A DNA stretch of 64,000 nucleotides, taken from Chromatiales bacterium. Its GTDB lineage: Bacteria > Pseudomonadota > Gammaproteobacteria > Steroidobacterales > GCA-2729495. The notes under the pieces were generated by a model. That model did no database searches. It was given only the letters and a program-made list of their open reading frames with translations, and was not told the DNA's origin. This document shows positions 28,335-37,856 of the stretch, in pieces (position 1 is the first letter of the stretch; each line of letters opens with the position of its first letter). The stretch spans positions 1 through 64,000 of the forward strand of contig JAEUPZ010000018.1 of assembly GCA_016789885.1 (NCBI GenBank), in the 5' to 3' direction. A program made the translations under genes and the position numbers.

Positions 28335-28370
28335 GTTATACGCAAAATCATTGCGTTAGCGATTCTAACG
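28335..28370. promoter_or_regulatory. two overlapping palindromic operator candidates at the Fur-family gene promoter
   Basis: Two perfect 6-5-6 inverted repeats lie side by side: ACGCAA-N5-TTGCGT (28340-28356) and CGTTAG-N5-CTAACG (28354-28370). On the minus strand TATAAC (28340-28335) is a good -10 for the regulator, and the second palindrome covers its expected -35. Binding there would block transcription of the regulator and could also affect the divergent fimT operon, which starts 150 bases away. Confidence 0.55.
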
Positions 28371-28519
28371 GTGGTGATTCGCCGGTGTAAATCGGGCGTC
28401 GCGGCGGGCGTGGACCCGGCACGACAGCCTTTCCCGACACATTGGCCGGAAAGTCGGCTGGGCCGGCGCCGGGCGGCCCGCTACGGTACGCAGCCCGCCA
28501 CGCCCCCGGAGTCCGCCCC

Positions 28520-29050
28520 ATGCGTCGCCAGGCCGGCCAGACCCTCGTCGAGCTCACGGTCACCCTGGCCGTCGCCGCCACGCTGGCCACCGGGGCGGCG
28601 GCCAGCTTCGGGCAGCTGCGGCGGCAGGCCCGCATGACGGCCGCCACCAACGCGCTGGTGCACGGGGCGCACGTCGCCCGGCAAGCGGCCCTGGTGCGCG
28701 GCACCGAGATCGTCCTCTGCCGCAGCCGCGACGGGCACCAGTGCGTCCATGCGGGCGACTGGTCCGCGGGCTTCATCGTCTTCGCCAACGACGACGCCGA
28801 CAGCCCGCCCCGGGTCGACGCCGGCGAGGCCGTCCTCGAGGCCGGGGTGCCCTTCGCCGGCGGCCTCATCGGCGCCAACCGCAGCTTCTTCGTGTTCCGC
28901 CCGCCCGGACGCCGGTCGGTAAACGGCACGCTGTGGCTCTGCGACGACCGCGGCGAGGCCGCGGCCCGGGTCGTGGTCGTCAGCTACTCGGGCCGGCCCC
29001 GGGCAGCAACGGCCCAGGAATCTCCCACCACTGTGAGCTGTGCAGCCTAA
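28520..29050 (+). CDS. fimT: type IV minor pilin FimT/GspH
   Basis: A 176-residue prepilin with a short basic leader and the class III cleavage motif GQTLVELTVTLAV, Glu at +5, followed by the long N-terminal helix. A GspH/FimT domain with CRSRDGHQC and a C-terminal cysteine follows. Minor pilins prime type IV pilus assembly in the inner membrane. It is the first gene of the fimT-pilV-pilW-pilX-pilY1-pilE operon and its TAA overlaps the pilV ATG by one base. Confidence 0.85.
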   Translation: MRRQAGQTLVELTVTLAVAATLATGAAASFGQLRRQARMTAATNALVHGAHVARQAALVRGTEIVLCRSRDGHQCVHAGDWSAGFIVFANDDADSPPRVDAGEAVLEAGVPFAGGLIGANRSFFVFRPPGRRSVNGTLWLCDDRGEAAARVVVVSYSGRPRAATAQESPTTVSCAA

Positions 29051-29538
29051 TGCCCTGTATCAGAAGAATTTGTTGCAGCAGGCCTGGGCGGCGGTCCGAC
29101 GGCGGCTTCGGCCTCATCGAGGTACTCGTGGCACTCGCCGTCGGCGCCATCGCACTGCTGGGCGCGGCCGTGGTTGCCGTCGAGGGGCTCCGGGCGGGCG
29201 GCGCGGCGCTGCGCGCCGCCGCGGCCACGAACCTGGCGGCGGACATGGCCGGGCGCATCCGCACCAACCGCAGGGCCATCGCCGCCTATGCCGGGGAGGG
29301 GCCGGGATGGGATGCGGGCTGCTCGACGGTCGGGGACCCCTGCGCTCCGGCCGAGGTCGCCGCCGACGACTGGTTCCAGTGGCAGGCCGCCATCGAGGCG
29401 CGGCTGCCACGGGGCGCCGCCGCGGCGATCCAGCTCGACGATGGTGACGCGGACGGGGCGTGCCCCTGCACGGTCGAGGTGAACTGGCCGGAACCGGGTG
29501 CGGCCCACCCTGCCGGCGTGCGGCTGGTGCTGCCATGA
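29050..29538 (+). CDS. pilV: type IV pilus minor pilin PilV
   Basis: A 162-residue prepilin with an unusually long, Cys/Arg-rich leader before GGFGLIEVLVALAVGA (Glu at +5). The body is rich in Ala and has AGRIRTNRRAI, a PilV-like segment, and two cysteine pairs. PilV is part of the minor pilin tip complex with PilW, PilX and PilY1. The start overlaps the fimT stop and the stop overlaps the pilW start. Confidence 0.85.
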   Translation: MPCIRRICCSRPGRRSDGGFGLIEVLVALAVGAIALLGAAVVAVEGLRAGGAALRAAAATNLAADMAGRIRTNRRAIAAYAGEGPGWDAGCSTVGDPCAPAEVAADDWFQWQAAIEARLPRGAAAAIQLDDGDADGACPCTVEVNWPEPGAAHPAGVRLVLP

Positions 29539-30476
29539 ACGGACCGTCGCCCGCGACCTGCCGGGGGCTCACGCTGGTGGAACTGCTGGTCTCCATGGCC
29601 GTCGGCCTGCTGCTGGCCACGGGGCTCGGCTACACCTACCTGCAGGCGGCCGCCGGCCGGGACGGCACCGAAAGCCTCACTGACCTGCAGGAGACCGCCC
29701 AGTTCGCCGTCGATGCCGTGGAGGCGGACCTCCGGCTCGCGGGCTTCTACGGCCGCGGCGCAGGCGCGGCCCGCCTCACGGTGCTGCCCGGCATCGCCAT
29801 CCGCTGCGACGGCAGCGACGTCACGCCCTGGGTACTCGACCTGGCCCACCCCGTTGCCGGCCATGACGAGGCCTGGGACCTGCCCTGCCGCGCGCGCTGG
29901 AACAGTCCCCGCGCCGGCAGCGACGTGCTGGTGGTCCGGCACGCGAGCCCGGCCGCGGCCTCGCCCACCGCGGGCCAGGTCCAGGTCAGCGCCCGGCCCG
30001 ACGGCAGCCGCCTCGGCAGCGACGGCAGCGCGGCGGCACCGCCGGCCAGCCTGCACGACCTCGAGGTCCGCGCGTACTACGTCAACGACCGCTCGAGCTT
30101 TGACGGCAGCCGCCCGTCGCTGCGGCAGCTGACCCTCACGCGCAACGGCACCACGCCCACCCTCGAAGACGAGGAAGTCGTCGCCGGCATCGAGAACCTG
30201 CAGGTGCTCTTCGGGCTCGATGCGGACAGCGACGGCAGCGTCGAACGCTACGCGTCGCCCGCTGAGGCAGCCCTCGCCGACCCGGCGGACATCGTGGCCG
30301 TGCGGCTCTGGCTGCTGGCCAGCGCCCCGGCGGGCACGGCAGGGTTCCACGATGACCGCAGCCATGTCCTGCCGGATGGCAGCCGCGCCATCACGGGCGG
30401 CGACGCCGGCTATCCCGTCGACGCACGGCGGATCGCGATCACTAGAACCATCGCGCTGGAGAACCGTCTGCCATGA
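29535..30476 (+). CDS. pilW: type IV pilus minor pilin PilW
   Basis: A 313-residue prepilin: CRGLTLVELLVSMAVG, then the PilW pattern QAAAGRDGTESLTDLQETAQFAVD, a FYGRG segment near residue 75 and a C-terminal beta region with DSDGSVERY and a final RTIALENRLP. PilW is a core of the minor pilin priming complex. It is joined by ATGA overlaps to pilV and pilX. Confidence 0.9.
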   Translation: MNGPSPATCRGLTLVELLVSMAVGLLLATGLGYTYLQAAAGRDGTESLTDLQETAQFAVDAVEADLRLAGFYGRGAGAARLTVLPGIAIRCDGSDVTPWVLDLAHPVAGHDEAWDLPCRARWNSPRAGSDVLVVRHASPAAASPTAGQVQVSARPDGSRLGSDGSAAAPPASLHDLEVRAYYVNDRSSFDGSRPSLRQLTLTRNGTTPTLEDEEVVAGIENLQVLFGLDADSDGSVERYASPAEAALADPADIVAVRLWLLASAPAGTAGFHDDRSHVLPDGSRAITGGDAGYPVDARRIAITRTIALENRLP

Positions 30477-30964
30477 AGGGTACGCAACGCCTGCGGGCGC
30501 GGCATCGGCAACGCGGCGCCATCCTGGCCGTCGCCCTCGTCGTGCTGCTGCTCGTCGGCATCATGGGCGCGGCGACGCTGCGCACGGCACGCCTGGGCCT
30601 CGCCATGGCCGGCAACGTCCAGGCGCGCCAGCAGGCCTTCCACCTGGCCGAGGCCACGCTCGAGGCCACGCTCGCCGCCTATGCCGCCGATGCAACGGCC
30701 CTGCCGACGGCGGCGCCCTGCCCCGCCGGCGGACCCTCGACGCTGCCCGGCGAAGCCGTGGCCGACGCGGTGGCCATACCCGGCGACGCGGTCACCCGGC
30801 TCTGCTTCCGCGGCCTCGACGCCGGCCTCGTGCCCGGCAGCAGTGCTGGCCGCATCCAGGCGGCGCACTACGAACTGCAGGCTGACGTGCAAGCGTCGGC
30901 ACGGGGCGCCCGGTCCGTGCTGGTACGGGGTTTCCACGTGCTGCAGCCCGCCGACGGAAGCTGA
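30473..30964 (+). CDS. pilX: type IV pilus minor pilin PilX
   Basis: A 163-residue protein with RQRGAILAVALVVLLLVGIMG as a PilX-type N-terminal helix (the conserved +5 Glu is absent, as in PilX/GspK-like pilins) and AFHLAEATLEATLAAY, typical of PilX. It precedes pilY1 by 4 bases. PilX links the priming complex to PilY1. Confidence 0.85.
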   Translation: MKGTQRLRARHRQRGAILAVALVVLLLVGIMGAATLRTARLGLAMAGNVQARQQAFHLAEATLEATLAAYAADATALPTAAPCPAGGPSTLPGEAVADAVAIPGDAVTRLCFRGLDAGLVPGSSAGRIQAAHYELQADVQASARGARSVLVRGFHVLQPADGS

Positions 30965-30968
30965 GCAC

Positions 30969-33080
30969 ATGGTCAGGCGGCCAACATCCTGCCCGACGGC
31001 AGGCGTGCGCCGGCCGGTACCGGCTTGGCGGACAGCGGGCGCCGGCCTCTTGCCGCTGCTACTCGTTGCTGCGGGCGCCGCTGCGCTGCCAGCGGCGGCA
31101 ACTCCCCCTGCCTGCGAGCCAGCCACTGGCGCACCGGCACTGCCCGTCAACGCCTGGCGGCGCAGCGCCCGGACCGACGCCGTTTACGTCGCCGTTTTCG
31201 AACCCGCCGCCACGGCCCGCTGGCCGGGCAACCTGAAGAAGTACCGGCTCGCCGACGGACAGCTCATGGGGCGGGACGGCCCGGCCACGGATCCGGCCAC
31301 GGGGCGCCTGCGTCCCGATGCCTGGAGCTTCTGGTCAGCGACCCGCGACGGCGACCGCGTGGACGAGGGCGGGGCCGCCAGCCGCCTGCCCGAATGGCGC
31401 GACCGGCGCCTGTACACGGACATCGCCGGACCCGACCTGGCGGCCGTCGCGAACGCCGTCACCGCGGACAACGCCGGGCTGATCCCCGCCCTCCCTGGCA
31501 TGACCGACGCTGACCGCGCCGCGCTGCTCGAGTGGGCCCGCGGCCGCGACGCCCTCGACGCCGACGGCGACGGCGAGATGGCCGAAACCCGGCGCGAACT
31601 CGGCGCCGCCCCGAACGCCGCACCGGTCGTGCTGGACTACCGGCCCGGCGGCCAGGTCGTGTTCCTGCCGACGCGCGACGGTTACCTGCACGCCTTCGAC
31701 GGCGACACGGGCGACGAGCGGTGGGCCTTCCTCCCGGCGCGGCTGCTGCCGCTCATCGCCGCCAGGTTCCAGGACCCGGGCGGGACCGTCGGCGACTCCG
31801 GCCTCGACGGCAGCCTCGCCGTCCATCACGTCGACCGCGACGGCGAGCCGGGCGTCGGTCCCGACGACCAGGCCCTGCTCCTGTTCGGCATGGGCCGCGG
31901 CGGCAGCGCCGTCTTCGCCCTCGACGTCACCGACGCCGACCGTCCGCAGCTGCTCTGGCAGGTGGACGACACCACGCCCGGCTTCGCTGACCTCGGCCAG
32001 TCGTGGGCGCCGCCGGCCGTGGTGCAGCTGGTGGTGCCCGGGCGGGGCACCGGCGAGGCCGCGGCGCTGATCGCGGGCGGCTACGACCCTGCGCGCGACG
32101 CCGCAGGCGCCGGCGCCGCCACGCGCGGCAACGCCGTGTACCTCGTCGACCTGCGGTCGGGCAGCCGTCTCTGGAGCGCCGGCCCGCCCGGCGCGACAGA
32201 CCCGCACGATCTCCAGCTGCCGGCCCTGCGGTACCCGATCACCGCAACGCCTCGCGCTGTCGACCTGACGGGCGACGGGCTCGCCGACCGGTTCTATGTC
32301 GGTGACCTGGGCGGACAGCTCTGGCGCTTCGACGTCCATGGCGGCGACGCCGGTGCAGCAATCATCACCGCCGGCGTGCTCGCTTCCCTCGGCGCCGCCG
32401 GGCCCGGCCCGGCAACGCTGCCGGCCGACGCGAGGCGGTTCAGCGCGACGCCCGACGTGGTGCCGCTGGCGCATTACGGACAGCTCGTGCTGGCCATCAA
32501 CCTCGGCTCCGGTGACGCGGCCAGGCCCGGCGACACGGCCACGGCGGATGCGTTCTTCTCGGTCCGCGACACCGTGGCCGCGGTTCGGCGCACCGGCGAC
32601 TACGGACCGCCCGTGACGACTACCGACCTCCTGGACATCACGACCGACCTCGCACCGCGCCTGCCCCCCGACACGCGGGGCTGGCGGCTGCGCCTCGTGC
32701 AGGTGCCGGGCGAGAAGGTCCTCGCCCCGTCGCTCACGATCCGGAACCAGCTGTACTTCACGTCCTTCGCGCCGGACGCGGACGGCCCCTGCGGCACCGG
32801 GACGACGCGGCTCTACCGGGTGAGCGTCCGGGACGGGCGGCCCCTGGTGCGGACGACCGATGATGACGGCACGGCTCCCGTCGAGCCGCGCAGCACGGTG
32901 GTCGGGCCGGGCGTACCGGGCCTGGCACCCGAGGCCACGCTGGTACGCCAGCCCGGCGCGGCAGCGCCGGACCGTCCGTCACTACATGTCTGCACGGGGC
33001 TGGCCTGCGGAGAACAGCCGGAGGCTGGCGCGCCGGTGCCGACCTACTGGTATCCCGAGCCCGCCCCCCCGCGGCGCTGA
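30969..33080 (+). CDS. pilY1: short PilY1-type pilus tip protein
   Basis: A 703-residue exported protein: a signal helix near residues 20-45, then directly the PilY1 C-terminal beta-propeller. Repeats include VFLPTRDGYLHAFDGDTGDE, a GRGGSAVFALDVTD segment and VDLTGDGLADRFYVGDLGGQLWRFD. Calcium-type Asp/Gly loops (DADGDGEM, DRDGEPGVGPDD, DLTGDG) are visible. Full-length PilY1 is usually 1000-1200 residues with an N-terminal von Willebrand A-like domain, which is missing here. The propeller should suffice for pilus biogenesis, while the adhesive or mechanosensing head is absent. Confidence 0.88.
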   Translation: MVRRPTSCPTAGVRRPVPAWRTAGAGLLPLLLVAAGAAALPAAATPPACEPATGAPALPVNAWRRSARTDAVYVAVFEPAATARWPGNLKKYRLADGQLMGRDGPATDPATGRLRPDAWSFWSATRDGDRVDEGGAASRLPEWRDRRLYTDIAGPDLAAVANAVTADNAGLIPALPGMTDADRAALLEWARGRDALDADGDGEMAETRRELGAAPNAAPVVLDYRPGGQVVFLPTRDGYLHAFDGDTGDERWAFLPARLLPLIAARFQDPGGTVGDSGLDGSLAVHHVDRDGEPGVGPDDQALLLFGMGRGGSAVFALDVTDADRPQLLWQVDDTTPGFADLGQSWAPPAVVQLVVPGRGTGEAAALIAGGYDPARDAAGAGAATRGNAVYLVDLRSGSRLWSAGPPGATDPHDLQLPALRYPITATPRAVDLTGDGLADRFYVGDLGGQLWRFDVHGGDAGAAIITAGVLASLGAAGPGPATLPADARRFSATPDVVPLAHYGQLVLAINLGSGDAARPGDTATADAFFSVRDTVAAVRRTGDYGPPVTTTDLLDITTDLAPRLPPDTRGWRLRLVQVPGEKVLAPSLTIRNQLYFTSFAPDADGPCGTGTTRLYRVSVRDGRPLVRTTDDDGTAPVEPRSTVVGPGVPGLAPEATLVRQPGAAAPDRPSLHVCTGLACGEQPEAGAPVPTYWYPEPAPPRR

Positions 33081-33082
33081 CC

Positions 33083-33547
33083 ATGCCCGCGCAGCTGCAA
33101 CGGCCCCACGGCGTGACCGGGGTGGAACTGCTGGTCGTGCTGCTGGTGACCGCCATCCTGGCCACGGCCGCAGCGTCCGCCTACCGCCAGCATCTCACCC
33201 GGGCCCGGCGCAGCGACGCGACCCTGGGACTGCTCCGGCTGCAGGGAGCCCAGGAACAGTACTTCCTGCAGAACGGCCACTACGCCGGCGCCGACGAGGC
33301 AGCACTGCCGCCGCCCACGGGCCTGGGCCTTGCCGCGACGGCGGCCGGCCACTACGACCTCGCCGTGACTTCCACCACGGACGACGGCCAGGAAGGCTAC
33401 GTCGCCACGGCGACGGCCCGGGCCGACGGGCCCCAGTGGGATGACGCGGACTGCCGCAGCCTGACGATCGACGCGGCCGGCCGCCGCGGCGCGGCCACGG
33501 CCGGGGGCCTCGCCGACGCCGCCGTTACGGCGCGTTGCTGGCGCTGA
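33083..33547 (+). CDS. pilE: type IV pilin-like protein PilE
   Basis: A 154-residue prepilin with a 13-residue leader and GVTGVELLVVLLVTAILAT (Glu at +5), then YRQHLTRARRSDATLGLLRLQGAQEQYFLQNGHYA, the PilE/ComP pattern, and a C-terminal disulphide pair (DDADC..., ARCWR). It ends the minor pilin operon and its last 23 bases overlap the 3' end of the convergent lspA gene. Confidence 0.87.
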   Translation: MPAQLQRPHGVTGVELLVVLLVTAILATAAASAYRQHLTRARRSDATLGLLRLQGAQEQYFLQNGHYAGADEAALPPPTGLGLAATAAGHYDLAVTSTTDDGQEGYVATATARADGPQWDDADCRSLTIDAAGRRGAATAGGLADAAVTARCWR

Positions 33548-34067
33548 CCTCGCGCCGCCGCTCGAGCACGAGCCCGTCGTAGAGCAGCAGCACGACCCCG
33601 ACCGTGATGGCGGAATCGGCCACGTTGAAGGCCGGGTACGACCAGTCGCGCCAGTAGAGCAGCACGAAGTCGACCACGTAGCCGTAGGCCAGCCGGTCGA
33701 TCAGGTTGCCGACGGCACCGCCGACCACCAGCGTGAGGGCCAGCGGCACGAGCACGCGGCCCGGCGGCACCTGCCGGAACCACCACACGAGCACGCTGCA
33801 GACGAGCACCGCGACGCCGGTGAAGAACCAGTTTTGCCAGCCCGACGCGCCGGCCAGCAGGCTGAAGGCGGCGCCGGTGTTGTGCAGCCGCACGAGGTCG
33901 AAGAACGGCAGCACGGGCAGCCGGTCGTACAGGTCGAACTCACGGATCACGACGAGCTTCGTCAGCTGGTCGACGACGACCACCAGCACGGCAATGCCGA
34001 ACCACCGCCAGGACGGGTGGCCCGCCGTGCCCGCCAGGGACTGTCCGCTCCCGGCCACCGGGCTCAC
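33525..34067 (-). CDS. lspA: lipoprotein signal peptidase
   Basis: A 180-residue inner-membrane aspartyl peptidase with four helices. The GTG start at 34067 overlaps the ileS TGA. Signature segments are [30 protein letters not shown] and [11 protein letters not shown], which carry the two catalytic aspartates. It cleaves signal peptides of diacylglyceryl-modified prolipoproteins. The order ribF-ileS-lspA is conserved in proteobacteria. fkpB and ispH, which often follow lspA, are not present; the pilus operon abuts it instead. Confidence 0.96.
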   Translation of the reverse strand: MSPVAGSGQSLAGTAGHPSWRWFGIAVLVVVVDQLTKLVVIREFDLYDRLPVLPFFDLVRLHNTGAAFSLLAGASGWQNWFFTGVAVLVCSVLVWWFRQVPPGRVLVPLALTLVVGGAVGNLIDRLAYGYVVDFVLLYWRDWSYPAFNVADSAITVGVVLLLYDGLVLERRREVSASNAP

Positions 34068-36883
34068 ACGAAGCGCCGGACTTCGCCGGGCCCGTCGACG
34101 TTGGTGGCACAGCGCGCACAGGCCTCGGGGTGGTCCGGTACCGAACCGACGTCGGGCAGGCGATGCCAGCAGCGCACGCACTTCGGGTCGTCCACCGGCA
34201 CTGCCGAGACGTAGCAGCCGGGCCCGGGGACGGCGTCCGCCGGCCGGCTGCCCAAGGGCGCCACGGCGGCACCGGAGGTGATGAACACGAACCGCAACTC
34301 GTCGCCGAGGCTCGCCAGCTCCGCGGCCAGGTCACCGTCGGCGTGGATGGTGACGGCCGCCTCGAGGCCCGCGCCGATGCGGCCCGCCTCGCGCAACGAC
34401 TCGAGGCAGCGGGTCACGGTCTCGCGCACCGCCATGATCCGCTCCCAGTCGATGGCCGCAGGCCCCGCGTCCGGCAGCTCGTGCCAGGTGGACAGCAGCA
34501 CCGAGGCCGGCCGCGGCGCGGGCAGGGCCTGCCACGCCTCGTCCGCCGTGAAGCTCAGCACCGGCGCCAGCCAGCGGACCATCGCCTCGGCCAGGTGCCA
34601 CAGCGCCGTCTGCGCCGCGCGGCGCGGCAGGCTCGCGCGGCCGGTGGTGTAGAGCCGGTCCTTCAGCACGTCGAGGTAGAACGCCCCGAGGTCGACGACG
34701 CAGAAGTTGTGGAGCAGCTGGTAGACGCGGTGGAACTCGTAGCTGTCGTAGGCCGCGACGATCTCCGCCTGCAGCGCCCGCGCCCGGCGCAGCACCCAGC
34801 GGTCCAGCTCCGTCAGCTGCGCCGGCGGCAGCACGTGGGCCGCCGGATCGAAGCCGTCGAGGTTGCCGAGCAGGTAGCGCATGGTGTTGCGGATGCGCCG
34901 GTACGAATCGGCCATGCGCTTGAGGATCTCGTCCGACACTGCGATCTCGCCGCGGTAGTCGGTCGCCGAGATCCACAGGCGCAGCACGTCGGCACCGAGG
35001 CTCGACACCACCTTCTGCGGGGCCACGACGTTGCCGAGCGACTTCGACATCTTCCGGCCCTTCTCGTCCACGGTGAACCCGTGGGTGAGGACCTGCCGGT
35101 AGGGCGCCTCGCCGGTCATGGCGACGGCGGTCAGCAGCGAGCTCTGGAACCACCCGCGGTGCTGGTCCGAGCCCTCGAGGTAGAGGTCGGCCGGGAACCC
35201 GAAGCCGGGACGCGTCGCGCGGACGCAGTGGTGGACGAGCCCGGAGTCCATCCAGACGTCCATGGTGTCCATGACCTTCTCGTAGTCGGCCGCCGCCGCG
35301 CCGAGCAGGTCGGCGGGCTCGAGGTCGAACCAGCCGTCGATGCCCGCGGTGTCCATGCGCGCGGCGACGGCCTCGAGCAGGGCCGGCGTGTCCGGGTGCA
35401 GCGCCCCGGTCTGCCGGTGCAGGAAGAGCGGGATCGGCACGCCCCAGTTGCGCTGGCGCGAGATGCACCAGTCGGGCCGGCCGGCGACCATGCCCTCGAT
35501 GCGCTGCTCGCCCCAGTCGGGCACGAACCGCACCTTGCGCAGCGCCGCGAGGCTGGCGCCCCGCAGGCCGTTCTGGTCGAGGCTGATGAACCACTGCGGC
35601 GTCGCGCGGAAGATCAGCGGCGTCTTGTGCCGCCAGCAGTGGGGGTAGCTGTGGCGGAACTCCTCCGCGTGGAGCAGGTGGCCCGAAGCACGCAGCAGCT
35701 CGACCACCTGCCCGTTGGCGGTGTTCACGTGCACGCCGGCGAAGTGGGGCGTGCCGTCGACGTAGACGCCGCGCCCATCGACGGGATTGTCGCCGGGCAG
35801 GCCGTAGCGCCGGCCGACGCGGTAGTCGTCGAGGCCGTGGGCTGGGGCCGTGTGCACGGCACCGGTGCCGGCCTCGAGCGTGACGTGCTCGCCGACGATG
35901 ACCGGCACCTCGCGGGGCTCGAAGGGGTGGCGCAGCATGAGGCCCTCGAGCTCGCGCCCGGGCAGCGTCGCCAGCACGCGCGCATCGCGGCCTTGGCTCC
36001 GCGCCAGCACCGCCGGGGCGAGCTCGGCCGCGAGCACGAGCACCTCGCTGCCCGCAGGCGTCGTGAGGGCCAGCACCTGGTACTCGATGTCGGGGCCCAG
36101 CGCCACGGCGCGGTTGGCGGGCAGCGTCCACGGCGTCGTCGTCCAGATGGGGATCGATACCGCGGCGCCCGGCACCGGCGCCAAGCGGGTGCGCGCGTAG
36201 AACGCCACCGGGTCGGCCACGGCGAAGCGCACGTCGATGGCGATGGAGGTCTTGTCGAGGTACTCGACCTCGGCCTCGGCCAGCGCCGAGCGGCAGTCCA
36301 GGCACCAGTGCACCGGCTTGGAACCGCGCTGCAGGTGGCCGCGGTCGACGATGCGGGCGAGCGCACGCACCTGCTCGGCCTCGAAGCGCGGGTGCAGCGT
36401 CAGGTAGGGATTCGCCCAGTCGCCGAGCACGCCGAGGCGCACGAAGTCGCGCCGCTGGCGGTCCACCTGTTCGAGGGCGTACTCCCGGCAGGCCTGGCGG
36501 AACGCGGCAGCCGTGATGCGGTCGCCGGCGCGTCCGGTCTTCTTCTCGACCTGGTGCTCGATGGGCAGCCCGTGGCAGTCCCAGCCCGGCACGTAGGGCG
36601 CGTCGTAGCCCGACAGCGTCTTCGCCTTGACGACGATGTCCTTCAGGACCTTGTTGACGGCGTGGCCGATGTGGATGTCGCCGTTCGCGTACGGCGGCCC
36701 GTCCATCAGCTCGAACCGCTGCCGCCCCCGGGCCGCGACGCGCAGCTGGCCATAGAGGTCGATGGCCTCCCAGTGGGCCAGCATCGCGGGCTCGCGCTTC
36801 GCGAGGTCCGCCTTCATCGGGAAGGCCGTCTGCGGGAGGTTGAGGGTCGCCTTGTAGTCGGTCACCGGCTGGGATCCTTGCAT
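34064..36883 (-). CDS. ileS: isoleucyl-tRNA synthetase
   Basis: A 939-residue class I aminoacyl-tRNA synthetase of the bacterial type. It has [15 protein letters not shown] (HIGH at 71-74), [14 protein letters not shown], a full CP1 editing domain, KMSKS near residue 610 and a C-terminal zinc finger with cysteines in [12 protein letters not shown] and CARCA. It charges tRNA-Ile. It follows ribF by 20 bases and overlaps lspA. Confidence 0.97.
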   Translation of the reverse strand: MQGSQPVTDYKATLNLPQTAFPMKADLAKREPAMLAHWEAIDLYGQLRVAARGRQRFELMDGPPYANGDIHIGHAVNKVLKDIVVKAKTLSGYDAPYVPGWDCHGLPIEHQVEKKTGRAGDRITAAAFRQACREYALEQVDRQRRDFVRLGVLGDWANPYLTLHPRFEAEQVRALARIVDRGHLQRGSKPVHWCLDCRSALAEAEVEYLDKTSIAIDVRFAVADPVAFYARTRLAPVPGAAVSIPIWTTTPWTLPANRAVALGPDIEYQVLALTTPAGSEVLVLAAELAPAVLARSQGRDARVLATLPGRELEGLMLRHPFEPREVPVIVGEHVTLEAGTGAVHTAPAHGLDDYRVGRRYGLPGDNPVDGRGVYVDGTPHFAGVHVNTANGQVVELLRASGHLLHAEEFRHSYPHCWRHKTPLIFRATPQWFISLDQNGLRGASLAALRKVRFVPDWGEQRIEGMVAGRPDWCISRQRNWGVPIPLFLHRQTGALHPDTPALLEAVAARMDTAGIDGWFDLEPADLLGAAAADYEKVMDTMDVWMDSGLVHHCVRATRPGFGFPADLYLEGSDQHRGWFQSSLLTAVAMTGEAPYRQVLTHGFTVDEKGRKMSKSLGNVVAPQKVVSSLGADVLRLWISATDYRGEIAVSDEILKRMADSYRRIRNTMRYLLGNLDGFDPAAHVLPPAQLTELDRWVLRRARALQAEIVAAYDSYEFHRVYQLLHNFCVVDLGAFYLDVLKDRLYTTGRASLPRRAAQTALWHLAEAMVRWLAPVLSFTADEAWQALPAPRPASVLLSTWHELPDAGPAAIDWERIMAVRETVTRCLESLREAGRIGAGLEAAVTIHADGDLAAELASLGDELRFVFITSGAAVAPLGSRPADAVPGPGCYVSAVPVDDPKCVRCWHRLPDVGSVPDHPEACARCATNVDGPGEVRRFV

Positions 36884-36903
36884 CGCATCGGACAGGCCTG
36901 CGT

Positions 36904-37833
36904 TCAGGCGGCGAGCACGCGCCGCGCCTCGGCGGCGTCGAGCTCCATCTGCCGGCGCAGGGCGTCGAGATCGGGGAAGCGCGCCTCGGGGCGCAGGCGC
37001 GCGATGAAGTCGACGGTCAGGCGCCGGCCGTAAAGGTCGCCGCTGTAGTCGAACACGTGCACTTCGAGGAGCGGCTCCTGGCCGGCCACCGTCGGCCGCG
37101 TGCCGAGGCTCGCAACGCCCGCCACCGGGACCGGGCCGACGCCGTGGACGCGGACCGCGAAGATGCCGTCGACGGCGCAGCGGCGACGGGCCAGCCGGAT
37201 GTTCGCCGTCGGGAACCCGAGCTGGCGCCCGAGCTGCTGGCCGCCGACGACGCGGCCCGACATGGCGTAGGGCCGGCCGAGCAGCGCGGCGGCCCGGTCG
37301 AGCTCGCCGGCGGCGAGCGCAGCGCGCACGGCGGTGCTCGACACCCGGCCACCCTCGAGTTCTACGCCGGCGACGCGCGCGACACTGAACCCGAACCGGC
37401 GGCCACCCGACTCCAGGTCGGCGAAGCTGCCGGCGCGCCGGTGGCCGAAGCGGAAATCGTCGCCGATCACGAGGGCCCGCACGCCGAGCGTCGCCACCAG
37501 CAGCCGCTCGATGAATTCGGCGGGCGACAGCGTCGCCAGCGCCTGGTCGAAGGGGGGGCAGTAGAACCGGTCGATGCCGGCGGCCCGCAGCGCCTCGGCC
37601 TTCTCGCGGAACCGCATGAGGCGGGCCGGCGGGACGCGGGACTCGAGCACCTCGGCGGGCACCGGCTCGAAGCTGAAGACCAGCGACGGCAGGGCGAGGC
37701 GCGCCGCCTCGGCGCGCACCTGGCGGAGCACCTCGAGGTGGCCCCGGTGCAGGCCGTCGAAGACGCCGATGGTGGCGACGCAGCCGGGCCGGCTGGCCCG
37801 GCCTCCGGGCCCGATTCGCCGATAGACCTGCAT
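36904..37833 (-). CDS. ribF: bifunctional riboflavin kinase / FAD synthetase
   Basis: A 309-residue RibF. The N-terminal adenylyltransferase domain has [31 protein letters not shown] and [13 protein letters not shown]. The C-terminal kinase domain has [22 protein letters not shown] and [13 protein letters not shown]. It turns riboflavin into FMN and FAD, which the UbiX/UbiD and other flavoenzymes of this window need. It starts 23 bases after murJ. Confidence 0.96.
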   Translation of the reverse strand: MQVYRRIGPGGRASRPGCVATIGVFDGLHRGHLEVLRQVRAEAARLALPSLVFSFEPVPAEVLESRVPPARLMRFREKAEALRAAGIDRFYCPPFDQALATLSPAEFIERLLVATLGVRALVIGDDFRFGHRRAGSFADLESGGRRFGFSVARVAGVELEGGRVSSTAVRAALAAGELDRAAALLGRPYAMSGRVVGGQQLGRQLGFPTANIRLARRRCAVDGIFAVRVHGVGPVPVAGVASLGTRPTVAGQEPLLEVHVFDYSGDLYGRRLTVDFIARLRPEARFPDLDALRRQMELDAAEARRVLAA

Positions 37834-37856
37834 GGTGCTCGCGTCGAAAACGCGGA

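Noticed and set aside
30681..30968. Upstream extension of the pilY1 frame, which could have supplied a missing N-terminal domain
   Set aside because: It overlaps pilX in another frame and gives no recognisable domain; a signal helix follows the ATG at 30969.
34130..37033. 967-codon plus-strand open frame opposite ileS
   Set aside because: Low-complexity RHADL-rich translation; HIGH and KMSKS are in the minus-strand frame.
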